A stretch of 64,000 bases of DNA from Pyrocephalus nanus (GCA_038380795.1 CM076264.1:14134001-14198000), one strand, 5' to 3'. Counted from the stretch's first letter, positions 12,927 to 27,300 are shown. A program made the numbers and translations. The notes: a model not told the origin generated them from the letters alone.

Positions 12927-15900
12927 CCAAAATAGCATGGGTAATGTGGTTATTGCAATGTTTCTAGTCCAGCCTAAGGCATAAGTCTGAAATCTTACAG
13001 AAAAGCTTTCTACTGTAAAATGCTAAACTGTTTTCAACCTTAAGTACCTTGGACAAAGAAAGATTTTTCCAGTGCAAACACATCAAATACACTTTCTTCA
13101 TATACTTTATGAAAAGATATCTTTCATAACAGAAACAAATGATAACTCATACTGTCAAAAGTCTGCTCTACACTTAAGTAAGGAAAAAAAAGAGCCAAAT
13201 TAGCACTTTTTTCTAATTCTGTGTGTCTGAGACTCTCTAGAACAAGGGTCAGCAGCCTGCAGCACATGTAGAGATCGAGCATTTAGCGTACAGCACATCA
13301 TAAAGGTTGAATGGGGTCAGGAACCAGGAGCAGATGGAATCTCAGAAAGGCAACAGCTTCAAGGTCTTAAGTTCTATTCTTCACCAGCTGCCCCAGTAAG
13401 GAGCAGCATATTGCTCTTTTGAAGGCATGTTCACACCCAAGCACAGATTGCATCCTTTGGCTTTGGCACAGTGATCTGCCACACAGTGCTGACTGCTCAG
13501 TACATTGCAGTGAGCGAACTGTGGCATTTTCCCTGGTTTTACTCTCCTGCTCTGGCAAAGCAGAGTCAACAGCTGACAAATCTCTTCCTTCAATTGTTCT
13601 TGAGCTGTAACTTGCCATGCATTCCCTTCAACTTCTACAACTGAACTGATTCCTCTACCAAGTCCTGATCACATCAGCATTTCAAGGCCTCTGCTAGTTC
13701 AAGGTAAGGACTTGAACATGCATTTAATATGTAATTCAGATGTAATCTGAAGAACAACACTTTCCAAGTACTTCTGTAATAATAGTGGGACAGGTGACCT
13801 TTAGCTTGACAAAATCCTCCACCAAGAGGCTGGCCTCAGCCTAAAACATGTAAACGATACTTTACGGTAATACCTGTATTACTGCATACTATCAGTCATT
13901 CCCCTCATAGAATCAGTACTATCTAACGAATTAACTAAATAAAAGGAGCTACACAATACCTCGAAGAGACGATTTTAACAATGGCCTAGCTTAATAAGCA
14001 CACAGACCCAGTGCATTTTAAAACAGTAAGATGGACTGCAGCAGCCAATGAATGATTTAAAGAATCAGTTACAGTCATATGGTAAAATCTGTGCAAGCAG
14101 CAGCTCAGAGGTTTTAATTTCACTCCTAAATATTTTTATCTGAGAAACAGCTACATTATCATTATAATGAACTGTTGTCTCAGGCACATAATACACTGGG
14201 AGCTGTGGCTCTCCAAAGGGGTAGCAACAACAACCTGTCAGCACTGGATTACACCTTTCATGAGTAGTTGTACCTTTAAGTGAATTTAGTCTGAACAGTG
14301 CAATCAGGCAGGCTATTCCATGGCCTCAAAATACAAAATTTGCCTTTTGAAAGAACCCCCGACACTTTCATAAACGTGCCAAGAAATCATTGTATACATC
14401 AAATGCTGAGCTATGCAGGTATATTATTCTGGTATTTATCCTGCATTCTTCTGTAAAAAGCCCTACAACTAGACACATTTAAACAGCTAAATGACCTCTT
14501 TTTTTTTTTTCTTCAAGGTACTGAAACCAGAACTAGCAAAAAGAGAGGTTAGTCCAGGATAATGAAGGAACATCAAGGAATAATTAAAAACAAGTCAATT
14601 TTCAGGTCAGAAACATTTATATTATTTGTACAAAAAAGATCAAATAGGAATACAGTCAAGTATCACCATTATTTCTGCCAGTCTTTTTAGGATAATGCTG
14701 TACCTGGCACCAAATAACTCTGTTAGCTCTTTTTCTGAGAAGCTGCAGGTATTAACACTAGCTCTGTATTTTTAAATACTTGGGAGATATTCAAATACAA
14801 CAACAAGATTAAGTTGGACAGAAAAGAGGTATTTTCTTTGCACACAGTAAAATATTAGTAATAATCAACGAAAAAAAGACAAGTCCTATATGATTTGAAG
14901 TTTAATCAAAATGTTACACTGAAAATGAAAACAGAGGGAACATTCAGTGGTGTATATAAAGGTAATCAGTCTGTACAATGTAATGCTGGTAAACAAAATG
15001 TCACTGTTTTTAAACCCAGCAGTAAAGAAAGTAATTGCTCTTCGATATTGGTCTCCACTTTGTGGTGGATGGTGCTGATTCTGTTCAAGCAAATAATTTA
15101 TGTCCAGCATTCTAGTGCCTATAACTGTGAACTATCAAAACCATTAAAACAATAACATTTTCCAATAATAAATACAAAAGTAAATGAACACCTAGATTGC
15201 TTTGTGCACTACAGAGTAGTGCCACAGTACCACAAAACTCTAAACCTAGCACTTCTAGGTATATTCACAATTAAGGCAGCAACATTCTATCATCCAGAAA
15301 TATCAGGTGAGAAAAATCAAATGAAAACTAAGAAAATTATTTACTGAGAGAGTAAGTGAAGTTTTGTTTTCCACTTACTTCTTCTGGTTCAAAACCAATC
15401 ATTTCACTACATTTCAATTAATGAATAAACTTAAAAGTAATAATTGTTTAATTTTCATTACTTATATCTGCTATCTCTTTTTCAGCACGACTGTTAGCTC
15501 AGGACAACATACCTGAAACAGGTAAACTTTCAGCTTGCCTAATATTAGTAACATCAACCACACTATGAAACTCTCCCAATGCTCTAAATGTTACTTTCAT
15601 CCTTGTAAGCTTGGACTGTGGCAGCTGAAAAGCAAATTCAGGTCAGCTGCTGTAGTGGCTGCCACATCATGGCAGGTTCCAGCTGAGGTGAATTGCTGAA
15701 TGTCCCTTAAATGGTGTCAACTGGAGTTGTCAGGAGATCATAAGCCAGAGCCCCAAGCAATCTGATTAGAATCCGAGAGTAACTGGATTAGTGGAACTAC
15801 TGAATTAGTGTTTGATGAGCTGCACAATTCATATGTATCTTCACAGCACTACGAGCTCTCAGACCTACAACATGAATTACCATCCAACCCTTTGCGTGCC

Positions 15901-17505
15901 GGGCGACTCACACCTCATTTCCTATGAACAAGGGATTTGTGCAAAGGTTTGCACTGAAAGTGGTGGAAAAAAAATCAAAACTACCTTGATCTAGCAATTC
16001 AGTAAAGACATTTGCCAACTCTATTGGTAAGTTCTCATGATTTTCTTTTCTTTCATTTTAGCCAACTTCAAAAGGCAAAATTGGGAGAGGCAAGGTGCAA
16101 TCAGTCAGACACCTCGTGGTACCTTGTCTCTGTGAGAAGTGAAAAACTTAAAGAGCCCAGCAAGCAGCAAATGCTGGGCTCAGTGAAAGAAAGGGTCCCT
16201 GCTTTTCACAGGGGCAGGAACTGCCCAGCCAGCAGCACCTTGACTCTCTGGGAATACATTTGCCAACTCTGTTGTCACACATCAGTTTGTGAAAAATATC
16301 ATGCACTGAAGGAAGGCAAAATGTTCTCCTCAAGCAGCTGCATGGAGCAGGCCCATCAAGATAAGCCTTGACCACTACTTTTTGACCATCAGAGTGTCAG
16401 CAGAATGCTTCTGTCAGGACAGTCCAAACACAAAACTCCTCTCTTATGCTCTGCAAGCTATGGAGGTACCTATTCAGGTTTTAGTTGTAGTCCAGACAAA
16501 TCTGAAGATTCCTTTCAGTTGTGGCTGGATAGACTTCCTGTCTAGAATTATAGTGAATTAAATAAAGAAACACAACTTCTGACTTTCATGGCACATATTA
16601 AATAAACATTTTAATTTTTTTTTTTTTTTAAGGGCTGAAAGGGTTTCTTCTGCTGTTCCTTTCTAAAATAAAGATGTCTGTTTCTACATTTCAGTCAAAA
16701 AACTTGTGGTCCAAATTCACAAGCTTTTTTGTAGATTTTCATATTTTCAATGATCAAAATGCAACTTGAAACAACTTGAAGCTAACTAAAGTGAAATCAA
16801 CTCAGGCAGAATCAGGATTGCAGTTAGAGCGTTATCTGCCTCCATCCCTACAACTATTCCAAAACAGAAAGATAGAGTAAGTTATGTTACTATTTATAGT
16901 AAAAGGAAATGATAAATATGAGTGCTTAGTAAATAGCAGGCAATAGAGAAAATACAGTAATTTGGAGTTATGTCCTCACTAATATCTAGTAATTCACAGG
17001 TGGCATGTTACATCTGTGTGCTGTATTTTATTTGACATGTTCACAATCCTTTTTAAGTCAGTCACAAATCCAAACACAGTTAGCAGACAGGGTATTTAAT
17101 AAAATCAGATTTATAAAACTATTATTGTGTGAAACAGCATTTCACCTATTAAATTTTTCTAATACAAAACCAGCTACTCAAATCAGTAGAGAAAAAACCC
17201 AATAAATAATGACACTATTAGAAAATAATTGAGATGTTATCAAAGCTATAAATACATCAAACATTTCTGATGATATCATAATGCACTCTACATGTTTTTC
17301 CCCTCTTCCTTTCCTTCACAAAACCTCTCCTGATATCTGCAGCTCCTAATCATCTATTCTATAAATACAGCTTAGTTGACTAAGGCTGAAATGTGCTAAG
17401 ATGCAGTAACGTTTCAAATTCATACATGAAACAATTTGGCAGCTTCCCCCAGGCATTCGCGGCTGCGGCTCCCGCTGCTCCGCTACCCACAATCCCCCCA
17501 TTTAC

Positions 17506-17729
17506 CTGCTCGCTGGGCTGCCTCAGCCCTGGTCAGGAAGTGGTAAAGCTGATCCAGCTTATCAGGCTGCTCCTCCAGGGACTTCTCATGCCATATGGCT
17601 GACCCAGGCCCTGCAGCCTCCCTCAAGGCATTCCACTTCTGTATCAGAGTGAAGAGCTCGGAGAAGGACTTGTGATAACCCCGTCGCAGCATGTCTATGC
17701 AGATGTTCTTCGTGTATGAATTCCTGTTA
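17506..17729 (-). CDS. TTC29: TTC29 coding exon (residues 59-134)
   Basis: 224-nt exon of TTC29. The acceptor on the minus strand is TTATTCCCAG (AG at 17731-17730) and the donor is CGAGCAG/GTAAAT. One nucleotide completes Ala59, then come 74 codons and one trailing G, in phase with both neighbours. The peptide includes [40 protein letters not shown], then [19 protein letters not shown]. This is the most recognisable TTC29 segment here, the conserved N-terminal helical region before the TPR array. The segment around [11 protein letters not shown] looks the most divergent relative to the mammalian protein as I recall it. Local GC content is clearly higher than in the flanking introns, as expected of a coding exon. 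No broken frame. Confidence 0.96.
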
Positions 17730-17950
17730 CTGGGAATAAGAAAGACAGATTTTAAGCCTTTAAACCTGTATTCTGTTCTCCACCTCACCAAATAAGTACA
17801 GATAACTAAAACAGCTTTCAAGAAGAGATCTCTGCAGTTCAGCAGCAGGGAACGGGTATTTTCTTCCCCCGCTTAAAAAGTGATCTTTTATAATATGATT
17901 ACAAATCCCATACCCCAGGGAAGTAAACATGGCAATAATGAATAAATACC

Positions 17951-17952
<2 letters not shown>

Positions 17953-17984
<32 letters not shown>
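17953..17984. repeat. (TA)n microsatellite
   Basis: A short TG run followed by about 14 uninterrupted TA dinucleotides, 220 bp upstream (in TTC29 sense) of the exon acceptor at 17730. Likely length-polymorphic. Confidence 0.9.
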
Positions 17985-17990
<6 letters not shown>

Positions 17991-18054
17991 GTTAAAAAAA
18001 ATACACTGGTATGCTTTAGCTGGTATTTGGCAAAAAGGGCTGTCTGATGGGAAA

Positions 18055-18065
18055 CCCCCCCCCCC
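18055..18065. repeat. Poly(C) run, 11 C
   Basis: C11 on the plus strand (G11 on the TTC29 sense strand) in otherwise AT-rich intron. Homopolymer G/C runs of this length are prone to sequencing error. Confidence 0.85.
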
Positions 18066-20510
18066 ACGTTTACATTAGTTCATGAAAACACAATGAACTC
18101 TTAGTTTGCTTTAAGACAGTGCACAGGGAAAAATGAGGCACATTCCACATGTCAAAACAACGTATATGTTAAATAGTTTTGCTGTAGGACATGATGGCTT
18201 GGTTTAAAACGTCAAACAAATGCTATGCCAGAAACACAATCATTAGATATTATTTTGCTTCTGTTTAGCATATAACTTCAGCTGGGACTGGTTTACTGAT
18301 GCAAAAGTTTGATAATTTCTCCCTAATTTTACAATCAAAAAATGCTATGATGAATTTATATCAAAGTTTATCTCATTCATAAACTCTGACAAGACGTGCA
18401 TATTAAAAAGTTGTGTCATCAAATATTCTCAAGAGCTAATATATCTTTTGAGGTATTATTTATGGAAATAATCAAAATATTTCTTTTACGGGTCATGAAA
18501 CATTCATTGTGTTCTATTCCGGAGAAAACTATGAGTCCAGTGGGACTGCCTGCAACACTAAGGTACCAGATATAAAGGTTTGCAGGGATAGGTACCTACT
18601 GTGGGAAAACAAACCTTTGTCCCAGTAAAATGGCAAAGACACAGATGTGTACTTCTATTCTGTATATTCCATTAAGTTTCTAAACTGTTCTCAAGACTGT
18701 CCTTTTAGATTAAAATCTATTTAAATTCAAATTCTTAGCAGCTTTAAAATAAATATGGAATTCTGAAAACTGAGATTTATAGTGTATGTAATAAATTCAG
18801 ATGATTTCACACTAAACAATAGCCTAATGAGACTAATACTTCAAGCCTAAAAACACCCTCTGTAGTTTTTCAACATTGCTGATAGGATGAAAGTGATGCG
18901 AAAAACTTCTTAGCTAGATGGCAATGAAATAAACAGCAATGTAAGATGTAAGAAAAAAAAGATCTGCATTATTTTGTATTTAACACAATTAAAATAAAAT
19001 CTCTTACTACACAGATTCACACTAATCCTCCACGGTGTATTTTTTACATTTCAGTTGCAGAGCTGAACATAAAAATATTAAATAATCCTGATACGATATA
19101 GATTCAATAGTACTGAATTTATGTTTAATATATAAAGAGATGGTTTTTGAGACTGAAAAGCACACATAGCTCAAACAGTCAAGGGAAAAGATAAAGCTGT
19201 TCTGCACCAGAAAACATTCGCAACATTTACGTTAGAAAAGTAAATGCGAAATATCTTTAAACATTTAAATTTTATTTTGCCAGAATATGCTATATTTGAC
19301 ATACAGCAAATGCAGAGTATAGAGCTTAAAAATACTGTGAAGATATTATGCTAATAGCATGCAATGTATTCTCTATTCTGTATAGAATACTTTCTTCTTT
19401 TTTATTCTTCTGTTTCAAAATCCTATCTAACTAACAAAAGATTGAAGAATATAAGTAAAAAACTCCTACCAACTTCCAAAGGCCTAGGACTGGATCCTAC
19501 ATTAATATAACTGATAGAAGTGGAATACCAATCTGCATAGCAGGCACACATACATGCATATTTATTTATACAGTGGGATCTATATATGTTTGTATGTGTG
19601 CATGCATTAGATCATTAGATGTATTGGAAGTAAACAAAAAAGTACTGCTAAAAAAATCTCAACAGTGACTAACCAAAATATCATTCAGTTAATTTTTATC
19701 ACTTACTGCAAACTCACTGAGCAGAGCACTGAGATTCATATAAATAGAAAAAACTGTGCCTGTGTAACATGTTCTTTTCTGTAGACTGTTTACTTGAATT
19801 CAAAGCACATTTTCCCCACTAGAAAGCATTATTAACAAACTAATAAAGGGAAACAAAGCATCTAGTAAAACACATCAGTTTTAAAAATCAGTATCAAGTC
19901 TCTTAATAAATCCCATCCCAATTAATGAAGACATTGAAATAATGCTGAAATAATCATACTGTACAGAGCACATTTTTTTCTGAGGCAAAAAGAACTGATT
20001 TTAGCACACAAGCAGTGAAGCTATCTACTGTATAACCCTTCAAATTCAGTGGCATAAACATAAAAGTAATCTCTCAGTTACAAACAGAAAATATTACTAC
20101 AGTTGTTTCCTTAAGTTTCTGTAATATATAAGACATAAGTGACTGATCACACATAAACAATAAAATAGGGCAAGAGATTAATGATATCACGGGGATGAAT
20201 GGTATTTGTATTACATAAGAGAGCTTGATGTAGCAATGAATTCTGAAATTGTTACAAAGTGCTTCCAGATGAAAATTCCAATGTCCTTTTTTTTTTTCCC
20301 CAAAAACCAGTTCTTTTGAACAGAAGTGAGGTGTAGGTGACAGCAGTAAACTTCTTGTGATACCTTGTGATAAACTATAAATCCTCAAAATCCTTTCCAT
20401 CCTGCTTCCTACGATGTCAGGCAGCGTGTGAAATACAAGGTTAAACAGAGCACCTCATGTTTTGGACAACCAAAGATTACTTGATTGGTGATATCAATAT
20501 CAAATAACTG

Positions 20511-20556
20511 ATTTCTAAGGTCCCTTCCAACTCAGGATATTCTATGATCTATGATT
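20511..20556 (+). mobile_element. CR1 LINE 3' tail (very short)
   Basis: TTCTAAGGTCCCTTCCAACTC followed by degenerate copies of the CR1 terminal octamer (ATTCTATGATCTATGAT). Only the last roughly 45 bp is recognisable; the sequence to its left could be further decayed CR1. Plus orientation. It lies 130 bp left of the intronic CpG island. Confidence 0.75.
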
Positions 20557-20689
20557 TATTTTATAAAATCCAACGGTTAACATTATGTTCCTACTACATT
20601 AATGAGCTAGTTTACACCAAACATTTTGAAACTTACAACCTAATAAATTATGATTTACTAGTGAACAAGCGAGGTTTTTTTTCTGCATT

Positions 20690-20990
20690 GCGTCCGCGCC
20701 GACTTCAGATTTCGTTTGGACAATTATGTTACTTCCAGGAGCGAAATGTGAAAAGACTGCTCTTTCCTCTGGTTGAAGCGGAGCCGTTCAAGGGGTTTAA
20801 TGGTCTCTGGGGGCATCTACTGGAAATGAGGGAAACTGCAGGCAGGACAAGCGGATCCCGGCGCTGGGAGCGCGGCAGAACAAAGGGCCCCCCTCCCCGG
20901 CCGTGCCCCCGCACAGGGCACCGCGACACGGACACGCTCGTCCTGCCCGCACGGCCGCCTGCCAGCGAGCAAAGGAGCCGAACCAGAAAG
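20690..20990. promoter_or_regulatory. Orphan CpG island inside a TTC29 intron
   Basis: About 300 bp of GC-rich, CpG-dense DNA (GCGTCCGCGCCGAC, GGCGCTGGGAGCGCGG, CCGCGACACGGACACGC, GCACGGCCGCC) in an AT-rich intron, with a weaker CpG tail to about 21105. CpG density like this normally marks an unmethylated promoter or enhancer in the germ line. No first exon or known coding sequence could be assigned on either strand. The 159-codon plus-strand frame across it looks like the usual open-frame artefact of high GC. It could be an alternative TTC29 promoter or the start of an antisense or intronic non-coding RNA. Confidence 0.6.
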
Positions 20991-21227
20991 AGCAGAGGGC
21001 TTTGCGTTGTTAACCGTGTTTAATTTTAAAACTGAACCGTGATGTGAATGTAAACCCGAAGTCCTCTTCCTTCTTCGGATGATCGTGTGTGTGCGCGCCA
21101 GCAGAAAGACATTTCAGATGGATTTTTTTAAAAGCAAACTGATTTCTTAACGAATTCGGGAGCATATCTCTGTATTTATGGTTGAAACAAACATACCGAT
21201 TAATCTGGGTTTAATTCAAACCAGAGT

Positions 21228-21345
21228 TGTTTGTTTGGGTTTATTTTTGTTTTGTTTTGTTTTGTGTGGGGTTTTTTTTGTTTTTTTTTTTGGGGGGGAG
21301 TGTTTTTTGTTCTTTTTGTTTGTTTGTTTGTTTGTTTGTTTTTTG
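21228..21345. repeat. G/T-only tract with (TTTG)n / (TTTTG)n
   Basis: Nearly 120 bp almost free of A and C on the plus strand, made of TTTG and TTTTG units, T8-T11 runs and a G7 run. It begins about 240 bp right of the CpG-island core and ends with TTTG repeated about six times. Confidence 0.85.
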
Positions 21346-24300
21346 TGAATCCATGAAATTCAACAGATGAGAATCACAACGCTTATCATAGACTCAGCCA
21401 AGGCTGCGAATCCTCTGCCTGGACAGTCATCTCTGTCACTGCTAAATCCCTGTGATGTTGCTACATGTTTATTTACACAGGCTGGAGAACATAATGAATT
21501 GAGGTCCAAGTAGATCTGGTGAGATGCCATGCACTTGTCCTACATCAGCAGTTTCTGTGATACAATATTCTGTCGTACAGTGCTGAAAAATTTGGTGAGC
21601 TTCTCTCTGTATCAGGGCACCAAGAATTTTTAGCACCAACTCACCAACCACCACAAGTTAAAAGTTGCCATTTTAGTGGCACCATGTTATAGGTGATGGT
21701 TCTGTGTCGTGTAATATCACATGGGTGGAAGGAGCTACTTATTGAATGCGGATCTGGGAGCTTGAAAAGGCACTGCTGTTGTTAACAGTGTGCTTTAAGA
21801 GTACCTGTAAATTGCTACAGGCATTTTAATTTTTTTCTTAAACTACAGAGCTATTTATGTAATTTCCTTGTATAGATTTCTTTTTATTATTATAATTGCT
21901 ATTTTGATCTAGAGTCATGCTGAGGAATCACAGGAACCTGATTCTAATTTGCCTTTACCAGTGCAAAATAAATAGTAACCCTCAGTGAGGTTCATGAAAT
22001 TACACCGTTCCAGTCCCAAGGACCTTCCTATGTTAAGGTATTATACTTTTATGAGACTCTTATGCAATGCTGGAAGATCAAGACAGCACCATACAACATT
22101 CTCTTTACCTTAAAATCCTGCACAATAAGGCTATATGAATTCTACCCTTTACACTGAAAGAGGGAAAAGGGAAAAAAAAGAAATTAGGAGGCCAAGAGGC
22201 AGGTCCTGGTGCTAGAAATAATCAAAATAGTCAGTATAGCATAACAGAATCATTTATCATGAGCTTAATTCTCCATGCCTCCTGTCTGGTGTGGCCAATT
22301 ACAGGCATGCAAAATAAGTCCAAAAATCTACTGTTTTCAGATGGCAGATTTTTACACACATATATATATATTTAATATCAGGTTTCATGTATTAAGATTT
22401 TGTAGGATTTAATCAGTACTTCTGGTTAATGCTAGCCTCTGATTACAATACAAATGTACTGTAGCAATTCCATTTTGTAAAGCACAAAATGGCATGGATT
22501 AAACAACGGTAGTATATAAAATATTAAATTGTACTTTCAGTGTAAAATAATTACTCTACCAATTATTATAATATTTAAAAACTGTATTCAAATAGGTTTC
22601 ATCCACTTGGGATTTCCTTCTGCAGCTGGCAAGTCAATGACTGATATAAATGCCTTAGTAAGCATCACAAAATTATGAAAAAATAATCAAGATATTTTTC
22701 TTAAGTTCATTTAAACAAATTTATTTTACTTCACTCACATTTCCTGTCTATAAATCTACAAATAAATTAAAATTACATAAAGTATGTGAACACTTTGCTA
22801 CTTTTTGCTTAACGTATGTGCAAACAAACAAAGCATAAACAGGGGGACACCAGAATTTCCTCACTAAAATTTGAAAAATATATGCATTAAGTAAAAAGAA
22901 ATATACTATACAAAACACAAAAAAAGCAAAACATGCTGTAAGAGTTTATGACTTCAGGCTGCTTTGCCTAAGAACTGAAAGAGGAATTATTATTTAATTA
23001 TAGCAGGACAGCCAAAAAAACAAGAACACTTTTACAACATTGTTAGTGACCCACATCTACAATATAGTTAATATTTCTGCAGGGAACTGTTGAACACAGA
23101 AAGCTCTTGAGCAAATACTTGGCAAATGTGGGAGCTGAAGATCTGCCTACTGCTTTCAGTGCCCCAGGTCAGAGTGGTGTAAACCATGTCCTCACACTGC
23201 TGAGGGCTACACTGCCACGTCCGTGGGCTGCAATCCACCAGAAGTAGGTCCACAGCTCACTGAAAAATATGAGTCATGTGAGTGCCTCAGTTCTGTGGGA
23301 AAATTTATCTACATAAGTAATTCGGGAAGACAAGCCCTCAGATGGTCAAGGTACTCAGCACATTTTCACCACGTACTTCTACAGACACAAGGCTGTTGAA
23401 CTGCATCAGGGCACAGGCTCTTTAATCCCGGTTTAAAGACCATCCATTTAAATACTTTCCTTTTAATGAAATATTTACTGGATGGTAATATGTTAAATTG
23501 TAGACTATAGTAATGTCATTAAAAAAAGATATGACAGTACAGTAAATGCCATTAAGTAGTAATAGACTGTTAGCTTACACTTAAGAATATTTTACTGCTA
23601 AGGCGGTGAATTAAATAATATTGGGTTGAGGTCCATGCTTTTTAATTCCAAATTATCAAAGTATATAAAGCATAAAATCCACCAACCCCCCAAATGTTAT
23701 ACAAAGAATTTTCTACTCTAATTATAAAATATTGCATGAATATTTGTACTCCTCATGAGAGGAGAAAAACATTGCTTGAAATTGACTTTTACAACAACTC
23801 AGATTTTTTAAAAAGGAAAAGCTTTATGGAGCTATGTATCCAGAACTGTTATTAGAAAGATGAGAACAAAGCATATATAAAAAGAAGGCACTTTATACCA
23901 TATATATATAGGCACAATAACTTTCAGCATAAGCAACGCAGTGTTTTCCATCTACAGCCTCACAGTCACCAACTGTTGTCAAACCACGCTTTAACCTAAA
24001 TCATGCAATCAAAGGGGGAAGCATAACCTGTCAGTAGGAGCCTGCAAAGAACACATATATTGAACTCGCTTCCTTTTGTTCAAAGCAACATAAAATGAAA
24101 AATTAATCAATTATAAACATCAAAGGGTGACACAGAAAAAAAAGTGTTTTAAAATGGATGTGTTATAATAATTAAGAATCCTCGTTAACCCAGAAAATGG
24201 AAATAAAAATTTAGCGGCAAACTTTTGGAACATTCTGTCCCTAAACATAAATGCAAAGAAAATACTAAAAATAAAGATGAAAGTGCTGACCCTATAAAAA

Positions 24301-27300
24301 TGTTCATCATACAAAAGCACACACACCTGCAATTATTTCAAGCATCATCAGAAAAAACCTCATTATCTTCAATAATATTTCTGCTTTTCTTTCTAAATTA
24401 ATAACATTCCTTAAGAAAAAGTAATTCTAACCATATTTTTTGCCTATTATTTATCAAAATGAAGTATTTTCAACTTTTCTCTTTTATTTCAGAGATGACC
24501 TAGTGGGCTGAGAGCTAGAAACATCTCACTTTGAAATCCTTTCTGTTTGACTTGCACAATATCAAAGAAGTTGTTAAATTTCTCTGCAAGTTTCTTTCAC
24601 AGTGAATATCTGAAAACAGATAATCATCATTATTTACTTTCCATATCTTCTCAAGCTGATGTTATGAATTATCACAAAACCCTATACAAGGCTATGCATT
24701 ATTATAGTATTGCTATGAACAATTCCCACAGTATTTTTGCTTTTGTTTAGGATATCTCTGATTCAAGTCCCCAGCTGAACTTACTCAAGAATCTAAGGAT
24801 AAACAGATCACATGGAGGTTAAGAGGAAAGGAAAAGCGAGGATTTTACACAATGCAGAAGGCAGAATAATTTTCACTGTGAAAATTATTAGGAAGTCTTG
24901 ATTGTACTAGAGGCAGATTAGACAGTCTTTATTTTAGACTCTTTTTTTTGGTGTGTGTGTTAGAAATACTTCACCTTTATGGAGTATTTTAAAAATAGAA
25001 GTCAGTTGTGTATTGCTGGTACATTATCTTCAGTACTAAATATTGTTGAACTATTGAGAAATGAAAGCACTAGAAAACCATAAGACCAAACTTAGTAAAA
25101 ACAACAAGTTACATAAAAAAAGAAAAACTTCAGCTCACTGTGTTCTTCTTTATTAAAGTATGTCATGTATTTTATCTTTGCAAGAGTTTGATGAGTTTTT
25201 GCAAGTAAAATTCTGTTTCCTCTATACTTGCTAATAGTCATGAGAATCTGTAGTTTGCACCTTCCCATTAAAAATGTATTGTATTTTTTGAAATTATTCA
25301 CCCCGCCTTTTATCCAGATCATGTCTTTGAAAGGAGGAAGTAGATAATAAATGGAATAATTCATGATTTCCCATTAAATATGAAACTTTCTTTTGCAGAG
25401 TTTAGAAAATGAAGTTCTACATAATGTACAGAAGTTGATTAGAACTTTTTTTAACCTTTTCAAGAAAAACCTTTCACATTACACAAATGCAGAGAAGTTT
25501 CTCTAGGAATGGCAAATTCTTTGCTTCCTATACAGTTCTGTTCTTTAGATCACTGCCTAATTACAGCAAATAATATGCTTATCAGGCCCAAAATTTACAG
25601 AGATCATTCATCTGACCAAAAAGGATGTATGCCTCTAAGTGCTCAAATCTCTTTTTGAAAGTTGTTTAATAAACATTGAATCCTGGTCATGGCAAGCAAG
25701 ATTGTTAGGAATTATTCAGACAGGAAAAAAAATACATATTTAAATAATATTGTGAAAGAAATTTAAAATTTATCATCTAGCTCACTAAGTGACTTGTGCC
25801 ATCTCCCTTTCCACAACCAGCAGGGAGTTTGGGATAGAGTGCCTTAATTTAAAATTTCTTTTACTATGAAAGGATATATTTCTTTTATTCTGATTTACCC
25901 TTTCCCATAGTTTTTAGTATCTAAAAGTGAAGAAATATCACCCATAAAATGTAAATGAGTTGACACATCATTCTACCAGTTCTCAAAGAGAGTAATATGA
26001 ACAGAGAGGGTCATAAGGTCCTATCCAAAGATTGACAGTAGGAAGAAGAGCAAAATCTTCCTAAGACCTGAACATGAAAGGGAAAGAAGTTTATTTCTTT
26101 CTCTGTTTGCTGCTACATCCTTCTTTAGCTGCTTTGAGCTCTTCTCTCTCCCCTTACACAGAAGAAATGGAAGCAGCTCAAATCAGTGCATCACTAGAAG
26201 CAAATACTGTGCAATTGAGGACTGAAATACAAAGGAAAAGCAGAATCTGCACCTACATATTATCTGCCTGTGCCTGAAAGAGCCTTCTGCAAGCTTTTTA
26301 GCAACAGCAGCTGCCCCTCTTCCTTCCTTGCCTTAATTCCATACCGACAAGATATTTTTCCTAACTTTTTCTTGGCAGAGCCCCTTCCCCATCCCTCAAG
26401 AGCCTCTCTTAATAGCACAGAAATGGTCAGATCCACCTTACAACACAAAATTCCCAAGCCTTAATTAAGCATGTTCAAACTGGGAAGCACCAGGTTGGGA
26501 AAAAGAAAACATGACAATATGATGTCAATGAAAAAAGGTCCCAATCTATTTTTTTGAACAAAAGACTTCATGGATCACCTAAGAAGTCACCTTACTGATT
26601 TATTTGATAGGGGTGACAGCCACTAAAAAGTATGGATTTATCCAATCCACAATCAGTTATTTGTGTTCTGCTTCCTTAAAGAACTGGCCTATCAAGGCAA
26701 AAGACTAGAAAATTAACAAATAGAGAAGCAAATAAATCTTGAGTACTGAAACTCTCATGATTTAAATACCTTATAAACAGAGGACAACGTCAGAAGAAGC
26801 TCAATCTAATAGTAAGGCTTAATAGTCCATCATGGCCTCAGGAATTAGAGGACACAACTCTAAGACTTCTACTCCACCCTTTTTAAAGCTTTTAAAATTC
26901 CATAGTTCTCCAGTGTGGGATTCAGTGACAAATGTACATGTATACATCTGAGCTGGTCGCCCCGAGCTCTCTAAGTAATGGAAAAAAATAGGTGCTTCAA
27001 AAGTTACATTTACCTTGTTCTAAAGCAGTTGTATGAATCCTAAAATATGGAGCTCCACTAACTGCATTACTTCATCTTAATTATTTCCATTGATTATGTG
27101 GGATGATTAACCTAGTCCTCTGGATCAGTTAACCTTAGGTGAAAATCCCTTTGCTCTTCTGCAGGGAAGGACAAAAAGTTTATGAAAGCAAGGCATTGCT
27201 ACTATATTCATCAGTCATCACTGCTAGAGCAAAAATTTCATGTTCATTTTGTTCTGTACAATGTGGAAAGAAGTTTAATTATCGACATCCCCAGTATTAG

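Larger units (their letters stand above)
7688..17505 (-). other. TTC29: TTC29 intron between the 17.5-kb and 7.5-kb exons
   Basis: About 9.8 kb of AT-rich intron. It holds an AT-rich simple repeat (9577-9690), two short tandem duplications (10512-10541 and 10841-10900), a T17 run (12910-12926) and a T run near 16615-16630. Open frames in it, the longest 136 codons at 11574-11984 on the minus strand, show no family resemblance I can recognise. No other exon was recognised. Confidence 0.7.

Noticed and set aside
13228..13290. Sequence reminiscent of the GGGTCAGCAACCTGC terminus of hAT-type transposons
   Set aside because: Only about 20 bases resemble it; no second terminal inverted repeat or 8-bp duplication was found.
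20544..21023. 159-codon plus-strand open frame
   Set aside because: It runs from AT-rich intron through the CpG island; the Arg/Pro-rich half is what translation of CpG-rich DNA gives, and no family is recognised.
26074..26277. 67-codon frame starting with a signal-peptide-like hydrophobic stretch
   Set aside because: Isolated in an intron, without splice partners or recognisable mature peptide.
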